DNA of 60,000 nucleotides from Membranipora membranacea (GCA_914767715.1 OU612073.1:12402001-12462000); one strand, 5' to 3'. Positions 1 through 12,065 are shown, counted from the stretch's first letter. Program-made: numbers and translations. The notes: generated from the letters alone by a model not told the origin.

Positions 1-815
1 TGAAAAAGGAAAACATCTTCCAACATTTCGAGAGCTTTAGTGAAAACAGTTTGAAAATGATTAAATTGCTGCCCTGCTGCCGGCATATGTATGCAACTAC
101 TCCATTTTCATGGCGGGCATTTTTTGAGTTTGATCTGAAAATCTGAGGTCTGTAGCTCGACAACTTATTTTGTTTGCAACAAAAAAGGATTTCTCTTTAC
201 AATCATTATGATTTATAGCCATATTGAGAGTATAAAAAATTTGGCACCAACTTGAACCCAGAGCTCTGCGTTGGCGAAATAGAGAATTATCCACTGAGCT
301 ACACAGACATGTTGTATCAAAATAAGAGTGTCTGCCTTAAATTTAGTGGAGCATGAATTCTGTATTACAATAATTACATTACATGACTGATGATGAATAC
401 ACACACAATCAGCATATTTGTGCACAGCTAAATCATCGCAAATTAATAAAATAATGTAGAAGCACATTTCCTTTTGAGCAGCAGCATGGCTTCAAATGGT
501 CTGACACCACAAATTTTTATATCATTGGATTGCTCATCTTCTGAGGAACATAGTGGTTATTTTCTTTAGTAAACAAGGAAAATATCTACCAACATATCGA
601 AAGCTTTACGGAAAACGGTTCAAAAATGATATAAATTGCTGCCCTGCTGCCGGCTCATGTATGCAATTATTCCACTTTCATGGGGGGCAAAGAAATACAC
701 AGTTTGTGAGTGTGTCCTGAAAATTTGAGGTCTGTAGCTTGATAACTTTTTATGCCAGCCACAAAAGAAGTTTTTCGCTTTATAATTTATATGAATTTTG
801 GCCTTTTCGAGATGT
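1..815. repeat. Two-copy tandem repeat, ~565 bp period
   Basis: The stretch 1-240 recurs at about 570-810 with scattered substitutions. Both copies carry the landmark ATTGCTGCCCTGCTGCCGGC, then a conserved 'TGAGGTCTGTAGCT' segment, then a T-rich tail. The left copy probably starts before the window. No convincing gene is visible in either copy. Confidence 0.7.
240..310 (-). repeat. tRNA-like SINE head
   Basis: On the minus strand there is a box A-like TAGCTCAGTGGATAATT followed by a box B-like GGGTTCAAGTTGG at tRNA-like spacing. The acceptor stem does not pair well and no clear anticodon arm is seen. A tRNA-derived SINE fragment is more likely than a functional tRNA. Confidence 0.35.
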
Positions 816-983
816 GGAGATAACTCGGGTTCACAAAATTACCTTATATGCCCTGAGATCAATTCTTGTAATTAGGAGCATGTCCATGTAAGGTACTCAT
901 ACTAGATTACACAGCTAACAATCACATATACATGATACACATGATATTGGTGAGGTCTCAATGTCAGCATGGTTAGTACCTGT

Positions 984-1135
<152 letters not shown>

Positions 1136-1354
1136 TATTGAGACATTTTACTGTTACTTTACTATTCAGATGCAGGAGCCAGAGACACATGCGTAGAATT
1201 ATGCTCAGAGAAGTAGGTCATATTCTAAAGCTTTTTTTATGAATTTATTTTGCGATGGAAGGATGAAAATGAGAAGTAACGGTTATTTGCTGTGTTATGT
1301 ATGCCCAAACCTTTAACATAGTTTCAGTTTTAAACTTTTTCACATTCACATCAA

Positions 1355-1518
1355 TTACGGAGTTGAAAATGTGCAAAAGCATTCTCCCTTTATACACAGT
1401 CCTTTCCAGGAATTAGCTGCCTTGGGATATATATTAAAGCAAATATCCCAGGAGCAGCTTTGATCATCTGTGCATCCTTTACCAAAGTATCCTCCTGCGA
1501 TGGAAGCCGACTGTACTT
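1355..1518 (-). pseudogene. Orphan copy of the cysteine-rich peptide exon
   Basis: This 164-bp block matches the last exon of the minus-strand gene at 23591-24675. It has the same acceptor (TTCATTTTAG), the same reading frame and the same stop. I see only two differences: one silent, and one that changes Ser to Phe just after the third cysteine. All six cysteines are kept. No signal-peptide exon is visible upstream on this strand; the homology breaks at about 1602 and runs into another repeat. It may be a dead exon, or it may be spliced from a distant leader. The frame being intact suggests a recent duplication. Confidence 0.65.
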
Positions 1519-1604
1519 CTAAAATGAAGGAAAAATGGCACTTCAAATTTATATTTGTTTTGATAAAAGTGGAACACCTTGATTCATTTTGACAGTCCAA
1601 TTTG

Positions 1605-1930
1605 ATTCCTTGCTATATATTGATGTGTAGGTACACAGAATCACTGAGGCTGACATTCACTATAAACCTAAAATAAATTTAGCTATCTCGGCCCCTTTAA
1701 CATAATTTTAGTTGCATAAGCTCCTTTGTTTTATATTTAAAGCAAACATATTATCTCGCGTTGTTCCAGTGGTGCAATTAAAGATCTGGTCCTTTGCACA
1801 GCACTGATTCAACCATTGAAGGTGGAATGACAAGAGACACATCCGCACTTGTAAAATGACTGAAGAATGACAAACATCGAAAATCAATGTCTCATTACCA
1901 TAGAATAAAACTCTCTTGCCCTGTGTGTTT
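1605..1930 (-). repeat. Minus-oriented copy of the exon-1/intron-1 region of the 14.9-kb gene
   Basis: Segments here, such as TGGTCCTTTGCACAGCACTG and CCTTGCTATATATTGATG, match 11565-11930 and 19560-19800, and the reverse complement of 15190-15500. It is one of several scattered copies of that gene's 5' region. The coding leader itself is not recognisable here. Confidence 0.65.
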
Positions 1931-3256
1931 ACGCTGTGTGACGCTTAGTAGTAAACACATGCTCTTGTCAACCACTGTAGAGGAAATGATCCTGGCATTG
2001 ACTGTCTCCCAGTCAATCAGTTTTCATATAAAATGGTTCGTAGATGATATATCATGTTGCAACAAATATTTCATGAGGGCAGGTTGTCTTCATTTGTAAT
2101 TTTGCTGTGTTCTTCCAGTTCAACATTGACTGTTTTCTTCACATTGCAACTGATGTGTCTTCAGATCTTGTCATCAAGTTGAGTGACAGTGACGCAAAGA
2201 TTGTTAACAATCCTGGCAGTACTGAGAGAGGTCTCTGAGTATCAGGTAACCAGTATGCAGGGCTAGATGTTTAAATGCAGATTGGAGGAATTAAAATATC
2301 TCAGGTTGTTTCAATTAAAGTATGTACCTGAAGATGAAGCCTATCAGACAAGCTGGGACACTGGTGACAAAGCATGAACCCCCACAACCCAAGGCTGAAT
2401 ATATATTAAGTAACTTAGCAGGTATTTTGGCTGATTTTAGGAGCTGTTTGCTATTAACTCATCACATTACTTACAATTCCCAATTTTTCCTAGCTGTTGT
2501 TTGTGGCAGGCAATAGAATATGATTACTGTTTTCTGTAATGTGCCTAAATACTAACAGAAAGATTATTAAAGCATTATAATTTATACCTTATTCTGGTGC
2601 TAAGCATTATTGTTAGTACTAGATTCTGACCAACAAAATGATAAGACCCAAACAAGTGGAGACAGACTTATCGACTAAACTTTCTTAATGAGGCTTCAGA
2701 CAGACAGTAAACAAATAAACACATGATACTAACACAATATTTGTTTACCTTATCTCATTTAAAATTAATTATCCCCTTTCTCCTTTTTCTCACCTAAGGG
2801 TGATTGAGAATATCAGATAGTGCCTAACAGTATTCATGATGCTATTTATATAAAATTGTTTATGTGAGACAACTTTGTAGGTTACCCTGTTCGATATTCC
2901 CATTTTGTTAATTGGTAGATTGAAACTTAAATTTGCCACTAGTCAATCGATATTGGTCAATCAATAATATTGACAAATAACTACTTATGACAATTTATCT
3001 GCGGATCCGATATACTCTTAACGCAACCACTCAGATCTTCTTGAGATCGCATTACCTGATGAATTATTGAAGATATGATAATAATATAAGTTCAAATGAT
3101 AGCATTGGTTGTGTGGCTTTTGTTGTCTTATAGTTGTGGTTATCATATCAAGGTAAATATAACATCTATTTGAGTTGGTAAAGGGTGATTATTGATAAAT
3201 ATTTTATGTCTGATTATTCATTGCTCTGTCATCTGATTCTGAAGCATTAGTTAGAG
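1931..3256. other. No gene recognised
   Basis: AT-rich sequence with short open frames only and no domain-like translation. The 3' part (about 3000-3256) must hold the promoter of the following gene, but no clear TATA box was identified. Confidence 0.5.
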
Positions 3257-6200
3257 ATGAGACTTACTGAGAAGAGAATGTCAGGAAAAGTCTTCATCTC
3301 CTTGGCTCTTGTGTCGGTTCTACGGTATTCGTGTTATGCGGTAAGTTCATCTTAAAACATTCAAAATTGGTCAAGAAATGAAGTCATTTAGCTTCAACTT
3401 TATGATCAAGGACCCATAATTATTATTCACTCAAACTTATGCATGCATCATTGTACTCTTATGTCAAACCAAAGACAATGTATGGTCATAGATGAACATG
3501 TCAAGTGATTCTTATGGAATTCATTAGGATATTTGGCAGTAAAATGAGAAAGCAGACTCTTATTTTATAGCTTTTTAAATGATTCCAACAGCAAAACACA
3601 ATCAACGGCTGATCTAAAGAGCAGTAAAGGTCTGTGGCTCCCATAAAATAATTTACAGATTGCAATGTTCTTTCTTTAAGGATGAGTGAGAACACAACTG
3701 CTGATGATTTGATAATCAGCTGTCACCAACATATAAATAAATTTGTAAATAAAGCAAATGACAAGGCTTAGTTCCCAGTAGATGTTTTTTTTGTTTTTTC
3801 CAAATTGTGCATGTATGTGAATAGTTGAAACTTAAAAAATTATTATTTTCTAGAGCTCTGCCTACACCAGCCGATGGCTTTCAGGGTACGAGGATGGATA
3901 TTGTCTAAAGAACATAGTGAGCACGCAGACACTCAGCTCTCTAAGTGAGTGTATCCCAACGTGTCTGATTGGCCCTGTGGCCTGTTATGGAGTTTCATTC
4001 AACACTGCCACGGGTGTATGCAAGACTTCAAATACAGATCTGGTGGAGCCATGCGTTGAAGACAATCTGAAATTGTACATTTCAAATGAGTTAGCACCGA
4101 CCACAACCACAACAACCACCACAACAACCACAACAACAACCACTACCGCACCACCAACAACTACCACGTCAACTACCACTATACCAACAACCACCTCAAC
4201 TACGGCTACACCAACAACCACTACAATAGCAGCCACTACCATAGAAGCCGATGCAAACACAACCACTGCTACACCGACTAGTCCTAGCTACCCAGTACTA
4301 AGTATAAGTAAGATAACAGATAGTATCATGGTGCTTTACTGATAGTCTAATTTTGTAAGAACGATAAACTCAGACAGAATTGCTGTTAACAGTGCAAAAC
4401 CTTATGGCCGATGCTTTCTAAAAAAACAACATTATTTGCCACGCAACATGAAAATTTCTAGCTCAAATTAAGCTGCAAAATAAAATCACTCATGCCTTCT
4501 CTGGTGTTCACCTGATCATAATCGAATAGTAACTAGAAACTAGAAGTATTTTATATCTGATATAATATGCCTCTATAATATCAATACTACTACCATTAGG
4601 GCTTCTTCGAGGGAAGGATTTGGGATTTGAACGTGACACTTATTTTTGGTCAAATCTGCAGCCCTGCCCAATCTATTCTTTTGCTCGAAAGACTTTATTT
4701 TTGAAACAATCCTGATAAACTTCAAAAATTTTTAATTGACATTGTTTCCTCGATTAATCCTTGTTTGGAATGTGATAGTGCCTTCTTGTATATTTCTTAG
4801 AATTAAAATATTTTATAATTGTTTGATTGGTATCCCTGGCTCAAACTTTGTTCATATCACTGGATAACGTGGGTTGATTCAAGTACCAGTAGAGGGATTA
4901 TGCGACCTCATTTAATCCACCCGCTCAAAAACTATTACCCAGTCCAGCTAAAATTTAAAGCAGTAATATTGAATTTGGATTGGAAATAGTAAATCAAATA
5001 TCTATCGCTATGTATTCTATTATTATCTGGCAAATATAAGGGTTTATAGAGAGTTATTTAACGAGATTGACACAGTTGATTGTTCTGCTTGGTGCTTGGA
5101 GTTTGAAATAATACCTGTATACGGGAAAAAGTTGTACGTTGGTATAATTTCTGATATTTGGAAACATTCAATTTTTGATGCTAGTTTCTTCTTCTGCAAA
5201 TAATTCTCTATGTTGAGCCGGATACAAGGACGTGATATGAAAAATTGGGCATGGTAGGATAACTTCTAGTTCAGAATAAGAACGAAATTGTATGAAAATG
5301 AGAAGATAACTCTACAGCAACTTGAAGCCAAAATACTTTTAATTAACTGAGCAAAAGATGGGTGAATTGTTTTGTAGATAGGATGTCTAAGGTATCTGGC
5401 ATATTACCAGATAACAACTATAACTTCAGTAAGGTGAATCTGATAGATGGTGATTACACAGATGATGGATGTTGCGTCGACTGGGAAAATGTTAAGGTGA
5501 GCTGACTCAAACGTAACTTCTTCAGACTAACCCTGTTTTATGAAACTTACAATATTCTTTTTTAAATCTTTTAGCTTGCTACTCCATGATTGTCATTTTC
5601 ATTCTCACACAGTTTTATGATATCCCGGACAAACTTTAATGAGAATGGCATGTCCCTTTTGAACCATATTTATAGGAGCCGTAAAACTGTGATCAGATTT
5701 TGATCAGATATTCCGATTTCATGCTAGTCTTATTGTTTCACTGTTGATTTGATAGTCCGAACATAAAATAATCACTTTTGTTCATGTTTAAGGAACCTTA
5801 TGTGATGATTGACTTGGGATCAACAGCACAGAATACAGTAAAGCAGATTCTCATCCACCCTCTCACATCTCTCACAGGATGGGGTATGTTTTTATCAATT
5901 TTATTTTATGTTGTACGTTTAGGAGTTAGCCTCTCCTGGTTTGCGAGGCTATTCAGAACATACGCCAAGTCTAAACAGCATAGATATAGACCTAAATAGA
6001 AACCTAAGCCGCTCTTGGGAGGCGTCCAAATTTTTGCCAATCGCCTGCAATAAGAAATCAATGGTAGGATTTTTTTGCAAGAACGAACTTAGATGGACTA
6101 GCTGAAAAACTAACCCACATGTGCTTACAACTATCTGGGTGTGAGAGGATTTTTTCCAGACATTGAAATTCATAAGATAACAAGCTATAATAATTCAGCA

Positions 6201-7124
6201 TGGCTGTGTGCCCAAAAAACAAAAATACTATCATCATCACCATCACCATCACCATCACCATCACCATCACCATCACCATCACCATCACCATCACCATCAC
6301 CATCACCATCACCATCACCATCACCATCACCATCACCATCACCATCACCATCACCATCACCATCACCATCACCATCACCATCACCATCACCATCACCATC
6401 ACCATCACCATCACCATCACCATCACCATCACCATCACCATCACCATCACCATCACCATCACCATCACCATCACCACCACCACCACCACCACCACCACCA
6501 CCACCACCACCACCAACACCACCACCACCACCATAACAATCACCATCACCGTCCTCAAAACCATCACCACGACATCTACCACCACCACCACCACCAGTAA
6601 TGACAAAAACCTCAAAAACTGATTAGGCATCTATTGTATCGATGTCTATGCTAAACAGCAACATATGTTATGATCCAACAAGGTCATTACCCTGCTTTCA
6701 TTTTGCAGTACCTGGTTTGTTTCTGCATGTCATACAAATGCTTACAAAAATCATAAGTCAACTTATGAAGTGGCAACAAAATATAGCAAAACAATCATTG
6801 CCAAGAGATATTAGGATAGTTATACAAAAAAACTTTATCGAATTCATGAAAATTGATGCTTTTTGCTTTTGTCAAAAACATGAACATTTACAATTTGTAG
6901 CTAACAGTCTTGGGGACTTGCTTGTTGAGCTGGCTAGCGAGACATCGGATTTTGACAGTAACCCTGGTGAGTACACATGCACTACAACAAGCGGACCAGC
7001 GCCATCAGATCCGTACCTCATCACCTGTGACAACTATTACTACGAAAGATTTCTGAAGATTGGCAGACCAAACGCTACAGCCTCGGAGTACCTCTGTATG
7101 GCAGAAATAGAGGTTTATGGCTGA
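3257..7124 (+). CDS. Secreted PAN/apple-like plus F5/8C-like lectin-type protein, 5 exons
   Basis: Exons are 3257-3340, 3854-4307, 5378-5496, 5793-5883 and 6901-7124. All introns are GT-AG and phase-consistent, giving 323 aa. Exon 1 encodes a signal peptide with a hydrophobic [11 protein letters not shown] core; a second ATG at 3278 is a possible start. Exon 2 encodes a cysteine-rich module with a [12 protein letters not shown] segment, which resembles a PAN/apple fold, followed by a Thr-rich mucin-like linker of about 50 residues. Exons 3-5 form one F5/8C/fucolectin-like domain: [15 protein letters not shown], then a VMIDLG strand motif, ending with [10 protein letters not shown] just before the stop, the classical C-terminus of this fold. 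Probable role: extracellular carbohydrate or lipid-surface binding. The exact exon 2 donor is uncertain, since 4302 also keeps phase. The last intron contains the CATCAC array. Confidence 0.8.
4103..4270 (+). repeat. ACA/ACC triplet-rich coding tract (Thr linker)
   Basis: Imprecise ACA, ACC and CCA triplets encode a Thr-rich, Pro-containing linker within exon 2 of the PAN/F5-8C gene. Such mucin-like tracts are usually heavily O-glycosylated spacers between domains. Codon mixing (ACA/ACC/ACT/ACG) suggests selection on the protein rather than a fresh slippage array. Confidence 0.8.
6230..6597. repeat. CATCAC hexanucleotide array in intron 4
   Basis: A near-perfect CATCAC run of about 40 units (to about 6474) is followed by CAC-rich degenerate sequence. 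It reads as poly-His, Ser-Pro and Ile-Thr in the three plus frames and as Val-Met on the minus strand. It lies wholly inside the last intron of the PAN/F5-8C gene, so those frames should not be annotated as proteins. Confidence 0.95.
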
Positions 7125-7367
7125 TAATAATGCTATAATAATCTTGAACTGATTGATGATGATGTGTGTGATGCATTTTTCCCTCTAAGACTTATATTAA
7201 ATTCTCTTTCTACTGAGGACTCTATTTTTTCTTAATTAGTTTCAGCATCTTGTATTGCAAAGGCAGGAAAGTCGGCATAAAATGCTTTATAGGAACATAT
7301 CATGATGTTCCTTCCATTGCTCTCTAAACTGTTTCAATGTGAACGATGTGAATTGTTATAATATTCA

Positions 7368-7377
7368 AATAAATAAA
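7368..7377 (+). promoter_or_regulatory. Polyadenylation signals, PAN/F5-8C gene
   Basis: Two overlapping AATAAA hexamers (AATAAATAAA) lie about 245 bp after the stop codon at 7124. They are the first strong signals downstream of the gene. Confidence 0.7.
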
Positions 7378-7379
7378 GG

Positions 7380-8540
7380 TGCACAATTAAAATTAAAAAA
7401 TACTTTCTTTTGACCCCAAATAAAACAAGATAAAGTAATTCATCTAAAAGTGATCAATTAGATGGTGATGCTTTCTTCTGCCACAGCACCACATGGACTA
7501 TTGCATCAAACCCACCTGTCCAACAATCTCTACCTGACCATGTTTTGGACCCAGTGGGTCAAACGGTCTGCGCTCGACGGCATAGGCACATTGTTTCGAT
7601 GGACATACATTGAAACTTGTTGAGTATGGACTGGAACAGGCAAGGATTTTCTTTTCAAATGCACACTTTTGCTCTCTGGTTTGGGTTTAGTTGGAGAGCA
7701 GCCATAGTTCAATGAGCAAGGTACAGGTCACATATTCAATACGGCCATCTGATCAGCACAAGCCTAGTCATATTAGCTGTCAAACCCTACATGTTATCTT
7801 GAGCGTAAACAGAACATTATCTTTCGACAGGTATCGATACCACAGCTGTATTTGTGGTACTGATCGAGATATGAAATCAAACTTTTCTGGTCATTCAATA
7901 TTATAGTGATAGTTAACACATATTTGATCTACTATGATACACAATTCATTGAGCTAGCAATTGTATCACCTCATATTTTTCCGTTCTTGGGAAGCCACAA
8001 TGTTGTTCGTGATTATATAACTCAATACCCCTTAGTTGTCTTCCCTTACTTTATGCAAAGGCAAATCCCAATCACTAAAGATTGAGCTGCATTTCGGAAC
8101 TTCAATCTAAATGACAACTTCTGTGTTGGTTTTGCATAAAAGAACAATTGCAGATGTTTATGATAACGCTACTTGCATAATCTCATGCAGCCATTTTTGT
8201 TAGTTACTTATCAACATGCACCAGAGACAGCGTGGAAATACATGCTGACAGGCTGGAATGACGACTAAAATTACTACGAGGGGTCTCAGAAACGGAACGT
8301 GTAAGGCCAAGAACTATGCTGAGTCCCAGAGGGTGGCAATTGTAGAATGGACTGCGCCATATAGTGTGCTAGATATTCACTGATCGTCGAGTAGTGCTGC
8401 TGTGGTCCCACTGTGGGAACTCTCATTTCGCTCCTCAGAACTGATAGTTTGTTTATCATAAAGACGTCACCGGCTGTCAGATTATAGATGATGATGCTGA
8501 CAATCAGTTACAGTTGCATGCAGCCTGAATTAGGGTCACA
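7380..8540. other. No gene recognised
   Basis: Only short non-homologous open frames and no splice-supported coding segment seen. At about 8590-8635 there is a short direct repeat of CTCAAAAGTCCCTAAAAA. Confidence 0.4.
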
Positions 8541-8549
8541 GCCTGTGAA

Positions 8550-9330
8550 CACCCACCACCTAATGTCAAAGACCGATCCGAAAAACAGCTCAAAAGTCCC
8601 TAAAAACATCTCAAAAGTCCCTAAAAATAGCTGTTTTTTTGCATTCTTTTGCGTTAAATTCAAGAAAAATGGAGATGCAATGAAGAATTCTGTTTGCATT
8701 TCCTGTGTGCACCATAGTTAATGAAAGCGGCTTTGTATGTGAGAACTTCCATAAAAACTTTGTTTGGCCACAATAATGGTTATTTGGACAGCATGTTTGA
8801 CGTTATGCAAAGGTGGCAAAAATATTAGCTGTATTCGAGAGTCTACTGTCATTGCAATATGCAAGCTAATTTGTTCAAAGTCAATGTGTATGACATTTGA
8901 AGAGTACTCTAAGAGAAAATCATAATTAATTTTGTTTCGAGCCTATGATCTGTTGTGAATTAATGATTGAAATTTCACATATTTTCAAGGCTTCACAATA
9001 AAAATGTATTGTATGGCGTGACGTGACGTAAAAATTCAATTTAGACTAGTCATATATCAAAGAAAATCAAATTTTATGATGAATGCAATCTCTAAGTATA
9101 CATTCCACCTGTTTTGAAGTTTCTTGCAATTAATTTGACTCCCACATCGGCATTGACAAAAACAGCGTTTTCTGCCTCATTTCCTCCCTAAAATGACACA
9201 ACGTCATCGAATCAAGTTTTCGTTCAGGTATTCATTTTCAGCAGCTCGGCAGCTTTCCAACGGTATATGATATGTTGATATTCGGATCGGTCTTTGACAT
9301 TACCTTAACTTTCACTTTCTAAATTAGGTG
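8550..9330. repeat. Possible foldback element with inverted ends
   Basis: CACCTAATGTCAAAGACCGATCCGA near 8557 recurs inverted at about 9285-9330, where an insertion interrupts it. The interior is AT-rich with no coding potential. It could be a degenerate MITE; target-site duplications were not resolved. Confidence 0.4.
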
Positions 9331-9713
9331 ATGAATATTGCATATCTTGAATGAATGCTGAAATTGGAATTTTTCTATTGTATAATTCTTACCTATTGTC
9401 ATATGCAGAGTCTACCCTAATGATACATCAGCTTGGCCGAAGTGATTGACTCTCCTCTGCCAATATGTGGGTCCAGTGACCTTTATGCTCTGGTATGCTC
9501 TGCTTGGGTATGAAGTCCCAACTATTCTCTGCGGCTATATAGGTCATGTGGCCTCTGAGGTAGTCAAGGTCGGGGACCTGGAAATGCTGGTAAGGGTTGG
9601 CGACCCTAGAAAAAGTGTGCCAATGGGCTGCAGTCAACTTTTGGAGAGGTAAAATACCACAGAACTATCTTAGCGCGGTGGTGATTTGTTCACCAAAACT
9701 GCCAGGGTAGTAT

Positions 9714-10047
9714 CACTATGGTTCCATGGGTCGATTTTGTGGTTCACTCCAATTTCGAATGGTTAGAATCCAGTGGATTCTAACCATTCCCATGATGGGA
9801 AAATCATGAAAAGAATCTGCCACGGCCGAGATTTGAACCCTGGGCCTCCCGCGTTAAATCCCTTTGAAGGCATTGTGTGCAACACCGCTAACCATTCAGC
9901 CACGATGCCAATTAGGATATTGGTTGAATAAACACGGTTTGGATATTCGCGAAGTCATTCGTCACAATCGGAATTTGACTTTAATGCCATTTCCATGGGG
10001 CGATTACTGCCGAAATCCTTACATAATCGATCCATGGAACCATAGTG
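9714..10047. mobile_element. 334-bp CACTA-type non-autonomous element
   Basis: The ends are inverted repeats starting CACTATGGTTCCATGG, with about 26 of 28 positions matching. They are flanked by a 3-bp duplication, TAT at 9711-9713 and at 10048-10050. A 5'-CACTA terminus with a 3-bp duplication is the signature of EnSpm/CACTA-like transposons. There is no transposase frame. A 33-bp palindrome at 9757-9789 and a tRNA-like segment at about 9810-9906 lie inside. Confidence 0.7.
9810..9906 (-). repeat. tRNA-like segment inside the CACTA element
   Basis: On the minus strand GGCATCGTGGCTGAATGG (box A-like) is followed by GGGTTCAAATC (box B) about 55 bp later. This is the spacing of a type II tRNA or a SINE head. 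The 5' and 3' ends do not pair convincingly as an acceptor stem, so a functional tRNA is unlikely. Confidence 0.45.
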
Positions 10048-10149
10048 TATGTTCCCTAATCCTTTTATAACACATCTTATGTTTTCATTACCAATCAATT
10101 CTGAACTATATATCTTCATAATTCTAACATTACAAGTATTAAAAAAAAT

Positions 10150-10985
10150 GTTCTAGGTGAGCCCGGGTGAGGCCTATTGTTATACTGTACGCTTAGGGTT
10201 AGTTTATCTGGTTTGCCTGGTTTGAGTTGGATGCCTGGGCGTTTTTGTTTGCCAGGATGGATGGGACACCTGGTTAACCATGTTTACCTGAATAGATTTG
10301 GATACTTGGTGTTCCTGGTTGGCCTCAATGGTAGGGGATACCTGGGTGTCTCTGACGGACTTGAAGGATGGGGAAACCCGGTGGTTATGGCTTGCCTGGA
10401 TTGAGGGGTATACCTGGTCATGATGATTTGACTGGCTGGAAGGGGATACTTTGTTGTCCCGGTTGGCCTAGATGGAAGGGGAAACTTAGCCATCCTGATT
10501 TTCCTGGATGAATGGGTATAACTGGTCTTACTGGTTTGCGCGGATGGATGGGTATACCTGGTCGTCCTGGTTTGCAAGGATGGGTAGGGACCCCTGGTCA
10601 TCCTGCATTGCCTGGATGGATTGGGATACTTGGTCGTCCTGGTTGGTCTGAATTGATTGAAATACCTGGTCGCCCAAGTGTACCTGGATGGCATGGGATA
10701 CCTGGTTACCCTGGTTTACCTGTATAGATTGGGAAACTTGGTTATCCTGGTTTGCCTAGATTGAAGGGGAAGCCTGGTTGTCCCGATTTTTTTCAAGGAT
10801 GAATGGGTATAGCTAGTCGTACTGGTTTGCCTCGATGGATGGGTAACTTGGTCGTCCTGGATGGATTGGGATAAATATTCATCCTGGCTTGCCTAGATGG
10901 ATAAGGAAACCTCGTTTTCCTTGTGTACCTGAATGGACAAGGATACCTGGGCTTCCTGGTAAGAATTGCCATATAGTTTAAATAC
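10150..10985 (-). repeat. Collagen-like ~36-bp minisatellite (relic of the leader exon)
   Basis: About 23 units of a degenerate 36-bp repeat, rich in CCAGG/CCTGG. Both strands show Gly/Pro periodicity because GGN and CCN are complementary. Translated frames shift and contain stops throughout, so it is not one open gene. The high-coordinate end (10930-10985) matches, inverted, the sequence at 12770-12870. This ties the array to the exon-1 family of the 14.9-kb gene. Confidence 0.75.
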
Positions 10986-11420
10986 TTGCACCACACATGC
11001 GTTCACAGAATCAACATAAAACGATGGTATTTATGGATAGCCAGTGAGACTGTTAGTCGGGAATTAAAACTTAGAAAGAGAGAACGTACATGTTAGAAAG
11101 GACTGGTATATACAAGACAAATGGTGACATTATTTACAAATTTTACAATCATTAAAACAGTATGTGTGCTCAAGAACGAGGTTATCAGTCTAGGTAGATG
11201 GAGACATTCCAATACCTAGATACACCTGTTATCCATTCTTCATCACTGAGTTGAACTCATGGCCAGTGGTCATGTATGTGCATTTTCTCTAGAGGCGAAT
11301 TTTCTGTAGAGGTTTCCCTCATCATAACTAACAGCATATTTCTTTTCCAGTTGAGGTTTTTTGTTGACACATTTTTTTGATATTTGAATACACAGTTTGG
11401 TGACATACGTGAAACATCCG
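10986..11420 (-). repeat. Inverted copy of the upstream region of the 14.9-kb gene
   Basis: Landmarks AAAACGATGGTATTTATGG, ATGGCCAGTGGTCA and GGTAGATGGAGACATTCC are reverse complements of the plus-oriented blocks at 12440-12800, 13560-14080 and 14160-14530. No coding sequence is seen. Confidence 0.75.
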
Positions 11421-11429
11421 ACTCCATCA

Positions 11430-12065
11430 AATGATTTTATACACGGGTTTGGGTAAGATTCTGGTTTGTTAAATCTAGCCCGGGAATAATGCCAAGTCGT
11501 AGGGCCTCAGATGTAACCAAGAGTTGCACAAGGGAGATGAGTCCTATCCGTTTGCCTACACATATAAAGCTCTCTACTGTTACCAATGACTCCTTGCTAA
11601 AATATTGATGTGTTGGAATCACTGAGGCTTATCTTCACTAAGAACCTAATCTAAATTTAGCTATAGTAATTTTAGTTGCAACAGCACCTCTGGTTTTCAT
11701 ATTATAAGTAAACTATTTATCTTGGTTTGTTCCACTGATGCATTCAAAGATCCGGTCCTTTGCACTGCACTGTTTCAACCATTGAAGGCGGAAAGACAAG
11801 GCACAAAGCTGTACTTGTGAAATGACTGAAGAATGACAAATATTGAAAAAGCATGTTTCATTACCATAGAATAAAACTCTCTTGCGCTCTGTGTTTACAC
11901 TTTGGATTGGTTTGCCTGGTTTGCCTGGTTTGATTGGGATGCCTATGTGTCCTGGTTCCCCTTGATGGATGGGGATAACTGAGTGTCCTGGTATGCATGG
12001 ATGGATGGGGAAACCTGGTCCGCCTGGTTTGCCTGGATGGGGATACCTGGTTGTCCTGGTATAAA
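11430..12065 (-). pseudogene. Minus-oriented copy of the Pro-rich leader exon and intron 1
   Basis: The minus strand at about 11930-12060 encodes a run of Gly/Pro triplets (IKPGKPGKP and similar), like exon 1 of the 14875 gene. It is followed by sequence matching that gene's intron 1, including GTCATTCTTCAG and a CAGTGCAGTGCAAAGG block. No signal peptide is joined to it. I read it as a truncated copy of the 5' part of the gene. Confidence 0.6.

Noticed and set aside
4308-4342. Continuation of the Thr-rich exon to the stop at 4342
   Set aside because: A GTAAGA donor lies just before it and the next exon joins in phase to complete the F5/8C-like domain; the short tail is more likely intron, though a truncated isoform is possible.
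6058-6630. Long open frames of poly-His, Ser-Pro, Ile-Thr and Val-Met
   Set aside because: All are readings of the intronic CATCAC array in different frames; the array lies between two well-supported exons.
9810-9906. Functional tRNA gene
   Set aside because: A and B boxes are present, but the acceptor stem does not pair and no clear anticodon arm was found; it is inside a transposon.
10177-10727. Collagen gene on either strand
   Set aside because: Frames shift and stop repeatedly, there is no signal peptide, and Gly/Pro periodicity appears on both strands because of codon complementarity.
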